Source: Rhodospirillaceae bacterium UBA1479 (lineage in GTDB: Bacteria > Pseudomonadota > Alphaproteobacteria > Rhodospirillales > Casp-alpha2). Taken from it: a stretch of DNA of 64,000 nucleotides. The DNA is taken from NCBI GenBank assembly GCA_002325375.1, contig DCRZ01000009.1:32026-96025 (forward strand). Direction: 5' to 3'. Position numbers and translations under genes: made by a program. The notes under the pieces were generated by a model that did not search any database, had not been told where the DNA came from, and worked only from the letters and a program-made list of their open reading frames with translations. Below, one piece after another: positions 59,291 to 64,000 of the stretch (its first letter is position 1; each line of letters begins with the position of its first letter).

Positions 59291-60957
59291 GATTTGGTCT
59301 CCTGGTCGGTGTCGTTGGCGCGGTCGCGCAGTACGAATTTTTGGATCTTGCCCGTGGACGTCTTGGGCAGAGGGCCGAACACGACATGTCGCGGCGCCTT
59401 GAAGTGGGCCATGTTGGTTCGGCACCAGTCGATGATGGCCGCGGCATCGGTGCGGCCTTCGGTCCCTGGTTTCAGGGTTACGAAGGCGCAAGGCGTTTCA
59501 CCCCATTTGGCGTCGGCCCTGGCGACCACGGCGGCCTCCATCACATCCGCATGGCGGTAAAGGCATTCCTCGACCTCCAGCGACGAAATATTCTCGCCAC
59601 CGGAAATGATGACGTCTTTCGACCGGTCCTTGATTTCCACATAACCATCCGCGTGCAGCACGGCGAGGTCGCCCGTATGGAACCAGCCGCCGCGGAACGC
59701 GGCCTCGGTCGCTTGTGGGTTCTTCAAGTAGCCCTTCATGATGGTGTTCCCGCGCAGCATGATCTCGCCCATGGTTTGGCCGTCGGCGGGCACGGGTTCC
59801 ATGGTCTCCGGGTTCATCACGGTCTGGTCGAACACGGTCGGATAACGTACGCCGGCACGGCTGATCTTCTGGGCCTGGGCGTCACGGTCCAAGTCATCCC
59901 AAGAGTCCTGCCAGGCGCAATAGGTCGAGGGGCCGTAGGATTCCGTGAGGCCGTACAGATGGGTGACGCGAAAGCCCATTTTCTCCATGCCCGATATCAC
60001 CGCCGAGGGCGGGGCCGCGCCGCCGGTGAACACCTGGACTTCCTGGTCGAAGGCGGTCTTCACCGCGTCCGGCGCGTGGATCAGCATGTTGAGCACGATC
60101 GGAGCGCCGCACATATGGGTCACGCGATGTTCGGCGATCATGGGAAAGATCAAGGCCGGATCGACCCGGCGCAGGCAGATATGCGTGCCCGCCGCCGCGG
60201 TGATCGACCAGGGATAGCTCCAGCCGTTGCAGTGGAACATGGGCAAGGTCCACAGATAGCGCGACTGGCGGTCGAGGCGCGAAACCAGGGCGCCGCCCAT
60301 GGCAGTCACGAAGGCGCCCCGGTGGTGATAAACGACACCCTTCGGATTGCCCGTGGTGCCGGATGTATAATTGAGCGAAATCGCCTGCCATTCGTCTTCC
60401 GGCGGCCGGACCGGGAATTCTGGGTCGCCCGTCAACAGAAAGGCTTCGTAGTCCATTTCACCCAGATGCGCGCCCCGGGTGCCGCCTTGGGCCTCGGTTT
60501 CCGGGTCGTCGATGTCGATGACGGGGATCTTGCGGCCCAGGCGGGCGAGGGCGTCCTTGATCACCGGCGCATGTTCCCGGTCGGTGATCAGCAGCTTGCT
60601 TTCCGCATGATCGAGAATAAAGGCGATGGTCGGGGCGTCGAGCCGCGTGTTCAGCGCGTTCAGCACGGCCCCCGCCATGGGAATGCCGAAGTGCGCTTCG
60701 AGCAATTCCGGCGTGTTGGCGCCCATGACGGACACCGCGTCGCCTTGGCCGATGCCGCGCGCGGCGAGTGCCCCGGCCAGTCGGCGGCAGCGGATCAGCA
60801 TGTCGCCATAGGTGATGCGCCGGGCGCCGTGGACCGCCGCGACCTGATCGGGATAGACCGCCGCCGCCCAGGTCAGAAAGCTCAGCGGCGTTTGCGGCTG
60901 ATGGTTGGCTGGGGTGGGGCCCAGGTCCGTCTCGAAGATGTTGTTCGCCCTGCTCAC
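59287..60957 (-). CDS. Acyl-CoA synthetase (AMP-forming)
   Basis: ANL-superfamily enzyme of 556 residues. The adenylation loop is YTSGTTGNPKGV, with GLTESYGPST and the hinge D-x-x-K in DRSKDVIISGGENISS; the catalytic Lys lies near PKTSTGKIQK. It activates a carboxylic acid to its CoA ester, the entry step of the pathway. GTG 60957 is used because GGGGGAG precedes it; the frame extends to 61125 without an RBS. Family: medium-chain fatty acid / LvaE-like. Confidence 0.87.
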   Translation of the reverse strand: MSRANNIFETDLGPTPANHQPQTPLSFLTWAAAVYPDQVAAVHGARRITYGDMLIRCRRLAGALAARGIGQGDAVSVMGANTPELLEAHFGIPMAGAVLNALNTRLDAPTIAFILDHAESKLLITDREHAPVIKDALARLGRKIPVIDIDDPETEAQGGTRGAHLGEMDYEAFLLTGDPEFPVRPPEDEWQAISLNYTSGTTGNPKGVVYHHRGAFVTAMGGALVSRLDRQSRYLWTLPMFHCNGWSYPWSITAAAGTHICLRRVDPALIFPMIAEHRVTHMCGAPIVLNMLIHAPDAVKTAFDQEVQVFTGGAAPPSAVISGMEKMGFRVTHLYGLTESYGPSTYCAWQDSWDDLDRDAQAQKISRAGVRYPTVFDQTVMNPETMEPVPADGQTMGEIMLRGNTIMKGYLKNPQATEAAFRGGWFHTGDLAVLHADGYVEIKDRSKDVIISGGENISSLEVEECLYRHADVMEAAVVARADAKWGETPCAFVTLKPGTEGRTDAAAIIDWCRTNMAHFKAPRHVVFGPLPKTSTGKIQKFVLRDRANDTDQETKS

Positions 60958-61063
60958 GGGTGAGGTGCTCCCCCGTTTGTTAACTGTTGTTGGCACGATT
61001 GTCGGCCCAACAGATACCATCGGGTCGCCGTCCCGCAAAGGGGGTGGCCTGACGCGCGGTGCC

Positions 61064-61543
61064 TCAGGAGGCGTTGTTGCAGGTCGATCGCGGCGGAAGT
61101 TGCCCGGTTTCGACCTTGTCGACAATCACGCTCTGGATCAGCTTTCCGCCCAGGGCAAGATTGAATCGCCGGCGCAGATGTTCGGGCAGGGTCTTGGTCA
61201 GATCGGCGCGCAGGGCATCAATGTCGGAATAGCGAATGGTAACGTCGTTGGTGACGGTCGAAACCAGGCGCGGCGCCAAGCGACAGACCAGATCCTTTTC
61301 TTTTAGACCCGGGACCGTGACCGATACGGACAGCATGACGATGTCGCCGGTTCCTTGCTTGTATTTCAGGCTGTAGCCGCCCAGGCGCACAGGGATCGCC
61401 TGAATGCGCAGGGTCTGGGGACGACTGCGTTCCGCATGGTCCAGTTCTATTTTCTGCTTGGTGATCAGCCCGGTCAGCAAGACAGCGCCCAGAACGGTTC
61501 CGGTAACGCCGCCGGCGACGGCGAGGCTTTTGTAGAAATTCAC
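61064..61543 (-). CDS. Hypothetical membrane-anchored protein, FliL-like in layout
   Basis: Protein of 159 residues with one N-terminal helix (GGVTGTVLGAVLLTGLI), then a soluble domain with beta strands (YKQGTGDIVMLSVSVTVPGL; LVSTVTNDVTIRYSDIDALRADLTKTL) and LIQSVIVDKVETGQ. The order helix, beta sheet, long helix, strand resembles FliL, but no other flagellar gene is present and the match is only topological. It ends 4 nt... it lies between two other minus-strand genes of unknown link. Confidence 0.6.
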   Translation of the reverse strand: MNFYKSLAVAGGVTGTVLGAVLLTGLITKQKIELDHAERSRPQTLRIQAIPVRLGGYSLKYKQGTGDIVMLSVSVTVPGLKEKDLVCRLAPRLVSTVTNDVTIRYSDIDALRADLTKTLPEHLRRRFNLALGGKLIQSVIVDKVETGQLPPRSTCNNAS

Positions 61544-61625
61544 GTGTAGACATCCTCGATCGTACCCTCCCTTCCCTCAAAGGTGTCTGGTTGGATCGGC
61601 GATGAAATAGGGGTGGGGATCGGCG

Positions 61626-61862
61626 TTAATTGGTCTGGTAGCGGTAAAGTCCTTTGGCGTTAATGGCGTCCACGACATAGGACAAATCCGTCATCCCGCG
61701 CAGCAGGGTCTGGGCCCGGTCGGGCGGCACGTGGATCAGACTGTCGTTCGGATCGCTGGCATGGAAGGCATCCATGGCCACGCGATAACGGCTGCGCTGG
61801 GTGATGATGAAAAGGTATGGGTCCGTCTTTGACCGCAAGACAATCAAATCAGAGTCGGCCAC
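61626..61862 (-). CDS. Hypothetical protein, 78 residues
   Basis: Small acidic-to-neutral protein with no signal or membrane segment (ADSDLIVLRSKTDPYLFIITQ; LIHVPPDRAQTLLRGMTDLS). A family is not recognised. It lies 82 nt upstream of the FliL-like gene on the same strand, with which it may be co-transcribed. Confidence 0.55.
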   Translation of the reverse strand: MADSDLIVLRSKTDPYLFIITQRSRYRVAMDAFHASDPNDSLIHVPPDRAQTLLRGMTDLSYVVDAINAKGLYRYQTN

Positions 61863-62188
61863 GGCACGTCCCTTTTTTTCAAGGCGTTGCCGCGCTGGTC
61901 AGCGGGCGGTGCCGAGGGTGGTGTTATGGGCAAGGGCGAATGCAGCGTCGATTGCCTGCCGGTTTGGTCTGCGTGAATACGACGATGCGTATTCAGACGC
62001 ACTGGCGCTAATTAATCGCAATATACGCGTATCTTATCAACATTTTTATATGCAAAAAAATATAAAATAATTATGACGTTGTCGCGGTGCCCATATCAAT
62101 GGTGGGCCCTGGGTGGGAAAATTGCATTTCCTGGTGGAGATGAACGGGGTATGGATGACACCCCACCCCCGCGAAGGCCCCCCAACAC
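61863..62188. other. AT-rich intergenic region between divergent genes
   Basis: About 326 bp without a convincing gene. From 62010 to 62075 the sequence is strikingly AT-rich and includes the palindrome ATACGCGTAT (62023-62032) and several A-runs. It probably holds the promoters for the minus-strand hypothetical gene and the plus-strand transporter. Confidence 0.45.
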
Positions 62189-63097
62189 ATGGAACTCTGG
62201 ATACCGATCACCGTTCTGGCGGCATTTCTTCAGAATGCGCGTTCGGCGCTGCAGAAGCATCTGAAGGGGCGTCTTTCGACCCTGGGCGCGGCCTATGTCC
62301 GCTTCCTTTACGCTATGCCTTTTTCGCTGGTCTATCTGTGGGGGCTGCATGAAATCGTGGGCAAGGATCTGCCCGTGTTCAATACCACCTTCCTGATGTA
62401 CTGCGTGCTGGGCGGCGCCAGCCAGATCATCTTCACCGTGCTGCTGCTGTACCTGTTCCAGTTCCGCAACTTCGCCGTCGGGACGACCTTTTCCAAGACC
62501 GAGGTGTTCCAGGTCGCCGTCCTGGGGTTCCTCATTCTCGGCGACACGGTGACCGCCCCCGCCGCCGCCGCCATCGCGTTGGCGGGTGTCGGCGTCGTCG
62601 TGTTGTCGGCGGGCCAGTCGAAGGTGTCGCTGAAGGCGCTGATATCCGGGGTGACGGAACGGCCGACGGTGATCGGGCTTGTCTGCGGCGCCTTCTTGGG
62701 GGCTTCGGTGGTGTTCTTCCGGGGGGCGGCGCTGTCGTTGAAATGGGACGACCTTGCAATGACGGTCGCCTATACCCTGGCCGTATCGCTGGTCATCCAG
62801 ACGATCGCCATGGGCGCCTATCTGGCGTGGAAAGAGGCGCCGACCCTGAAGGCCGTGTTCGTCCATTGGAAATGGTCGGCGGCGGTGGGGGCTGTCGGCA
62901 TGGCGGGGTCCGTCGCCTGGTTCCTCGCCTTCACCATGCAGAACGCCGCCTATGTCCGCGCCCTGGGACAGATCGAACTGGTCTTTACCTTCGCGGCGTC
63001 GATTTTCTTTTTCAAAGAAAAGGTGGCCCGCCTTGAAGTGATCGGCATCGCCTTGATCATTCTGGCGATCCTGTTGCTGATTCTCAGCCGGGCATGA
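62189..63097 (+). CDS. EamA-family (DMT superfamily) transporter
   Basis: Inner-membrane protein of 302 residues with ten predicted helices in two halves, as in EamA proteins. The first half has WIPITVLAAFLQNARSALQKHL and TFSKTEVFQVAVLGFLILGD; the second half ends with LGQIELVFTFAASIFFFKEKVARLEVIGIALIILAILLL, including the conserved E-[LV]-x-F-x-F and F-F-K-E-K-[VL] elements. Substrate is unknown; family members export amino acids or metabolites. Confidence 0.87.
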   Translation: MELWIPITVLAAFLQNARSALQKHLKGRLSTLGAAYVRFLYAMPFSLVYLWGLHEIVGKDLPVFNTTFLMYCVLGGASQIIFTVLLLYLFQFRNFAVGTTFSKTEVFQVAVLGFLILGDTVTAPAAAAIALAGVGVVVLSAGQSKVSLKALISGVTERPTVIGLVCGAFLGASVVFFRGAALSLKWDDLAMTVAYTLAVSLVIQTIAMGAYLAWKEAPTLKAVFVHWKWSAAVGAVGMAGSVAWFLAFTMQNAAYVRALGQIELVFTFAASIFFFKEKVARLEVIGIALIILAILLLILSRA

Positions 63098-63118
63098 GTG
63101 CCCCGGCGCCGTCGGCGC

Positions 63119-63526
63119 CTAGTGGAATTCTTCGACCTTCATCTTGATCAGAAGCTTGCCCTTCTCGTCGACGCTTTCCATGAGGCGCGCGGTGAAGGAT
63201 ACCTTGGCGCCGGTCTTGGCGGTCTCCAGGTTGTCGACGCCGATGTTGACGAACAGTTCCGGTCCCGGCGCGCCGTCCATGTCGACCAGCATGCCGGCGG
63301 CGGGCGCGTAATCGTCTTCGTGCCACTTGCGGGTTTCCGTGACCGTGCCTGTCCATTTCACCAGCTTGTTGTCGAGGCCCTTCACATAGGCCTTGAAGCT
63401 GTCGGCACCCTTCGCCAATTCCTGCGCGGCCTGATCGAAGGTCAGATTGCTCGGCTCTTTCTTGCCGCATGCGGCGAGCCCGAAAGCAGTGGCCGTTGCG
63501 AGGGCAATAACGAGTGACTTGTGCAT
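63119..63526 (-). CDS. Hypothetical lipoprotein
   Basis: Protein of 135 residues with a lipobox (ATAFGLAACGKKEPS, cleavage before Cys20) and a soluble beta-rich domain (LVKWTGTVTETRKW; FVNIGVDNLETAKTGAKVSFTARLMES) that looks like a small OB/barrel-type fold. No family is recognised. GGAAGAG precedes the ATG. It converges on the transporter gene with 21 nt between stops. Confidence 0.68.
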   Translation of the reverse strand: MHKSLVIALATATAFGLAACGKKEPSNLTFDQAAQELAKGADSFKAYVKGLDNKLVKWTGTVTETRKWHEDDYAPAAGMLVDMDGAPGPELFVNIGVDNLETAKTGAKVSFTARLMESVDEKGKLLIKMKVEEFH

Positions 63527-63734
63527 GAATGCTCTTCCTCATTGTCCAGTTTCGGCGTGTCGATTCGCGCGGAAGTCGCGCGGCTTGATAAGCGAGTTAG
63601 AACGCAAAATCTAGCATTTTGGCTGCCTGAATAAATGGTACATGGATCGTAAAGGATAAAAATGTCATATTTACTAGTGGCGCGGCCCGCGAATACTCGG
63701 GCCGCATTTGTTCAACGATTAAGGGGGGCATGCA

Positions 63735-64000
63735 ATGGCCGGACCTCAGAAAACAGTTTCGAAAAAGCCTGCGGCGAAGAAGCCGGCGGCCAAGCCCGCG
63801 ACGGCCAAAAAGCCCGCTGCGAAAAAGGTTGCTAAAAAGCCGGCAGTGAAGAAAACCGCCGCCAAGAAACCTGCGGTGAAGAAGGCGGCTGCCAAGAAGC
63901 CCGCGGCGAAGAAAACTGCTGCCAAGAAGCCCGCCGTGAAGAAGGCTGCTGCGAAGAAACCTGCGGCGAAGAAGGCTGCTGCCAAGAAGCCCGCCGTGAA
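63735..64000 (+). CDS. Lysine/alanine/proline-rich histone H1-like protein, 3'-truncated
   Basis: From MAGPQKTVSKKPAAKKPAAK the frame continues as repeats of (K)KPA[AV]KK[AT]AA through the end of the window (88 codons seen). Such tails occur in bacterial histone H1-like and HupB-type DNA-binding proteins, where they bind DNA through lysine. A GGGGGG run precedes the ATG. The other strand is also open because of the repeats, but its Ala/Phe-rich product has no plausible start. The gene's end and any globular domain are outside the window. Confidence 0.8.
   Translation, partial: MAGPQKTVSKKPAAKKPAAKPATAKKPAAKKVAKKPAVKKTAAKKPAVKKAAAKKPAAKKTAAKKPAVKKAAAKKPAAKKAAAKKPAV

Noticed and set aside
59341..60963. 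Open frame of 540 codons opposite the acyl-CoA synthetase
   Set aside because: Arg/Gly/His-rich shadow with no domain; the minus-strand enzyme has all ANL motifs.
63735..64000. Possible CRISPR or tandem DNA repeat at the window end
   Set aside because: The repeats are codon-based, have no constant spacer structure and encode a Lys/Ala-rich protein.

Overview
The window is GC-rich, densely coding, has operons joined by 4-nt stop/start overlaps, and carries alphaproteobacterial family types throughout. The most likely source is a free-living, respiratory alphaproteobacterium, perhaps in the Rhodospirillales; this placement is inferred from gene content and composition. I see no rRNA, tRNA, CRISPR array, transposase or phage gene, so the segment looks chromosomal. 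It is cut at both ends: nirK loses its 5' end and a lysine/alanine-rich histone-like gene loses its 3' end.

Layout. 1-3.6 kb: a nitrite/NO cluster (copper nitrite reductase, diheme and monoheme cytochromes c, two-domain multicopper oxidase, NsrR), the gene set known as ncgABC-nirK/nsrR in ammonia oxidisers, in a different order. 3.6-7.7 kb: LysR regulator, iron superoxide dismutase, nitronate monooxygenase, and a 5-formyltetrahydrofolate cyclo-ligase fused to a ferritin-like helical domain. 7.8-19.6 kb: the least explained part. It holds a 977-residue exported protein with five four-cysteine repeats and a tectonin-like propeller, a divergent AraC regulator, a molybdate transporter and orphan ModA-like protein (with a fossil Mop domain between them), then a two-gene unit of a TPR-secretin lipoprotein and an 886-residue tectonin-repeat protein.

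19.6-43.4 kb is a metal-acquisition island. Two complete ECF sigma / FecR / STN-domain TonB receptor / PepSY modules lie head to tail on the minus strand. A DUF2946 / YcnI / TonB-receptor unit (probably copper-related), exbB-exbD-exbD-tonB, hemP, and a Fiu-type receptor with PiuC and a third PepSY protein lie on the plus strand. Three convincing Fur boxes and one weaker one sit in front of the key units.

43.4-47.1 kb holds a methyltransferase and modE-modABC. 47.2-54 kb holds enoyl-CoA hydratase, a VOC protein, an acyl-CoA dehydrogenase overlapping a sensor kinase, otnK-otnC, and an orphan receiver. 54-61 kb resembles the levulinate/4-hydroxyacid pathway (lvaABC plus SDR and acyl-CoA synthetase) with an MFS transporter, interrupted by a PilZ gene. 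The end carries small hypothetical genes, an EamA transporter and the histone-like gene.

Together these genes suggest a bacterium that invests heavily in iron, copper and molybdenum uptake, uses copper enzymes to handle nitrite/NO, and degrades hydroxy acids. The best candidate for an undescribed system is the secretin-tectonin pair, with the Cys-repeat tectonin protein nearby.
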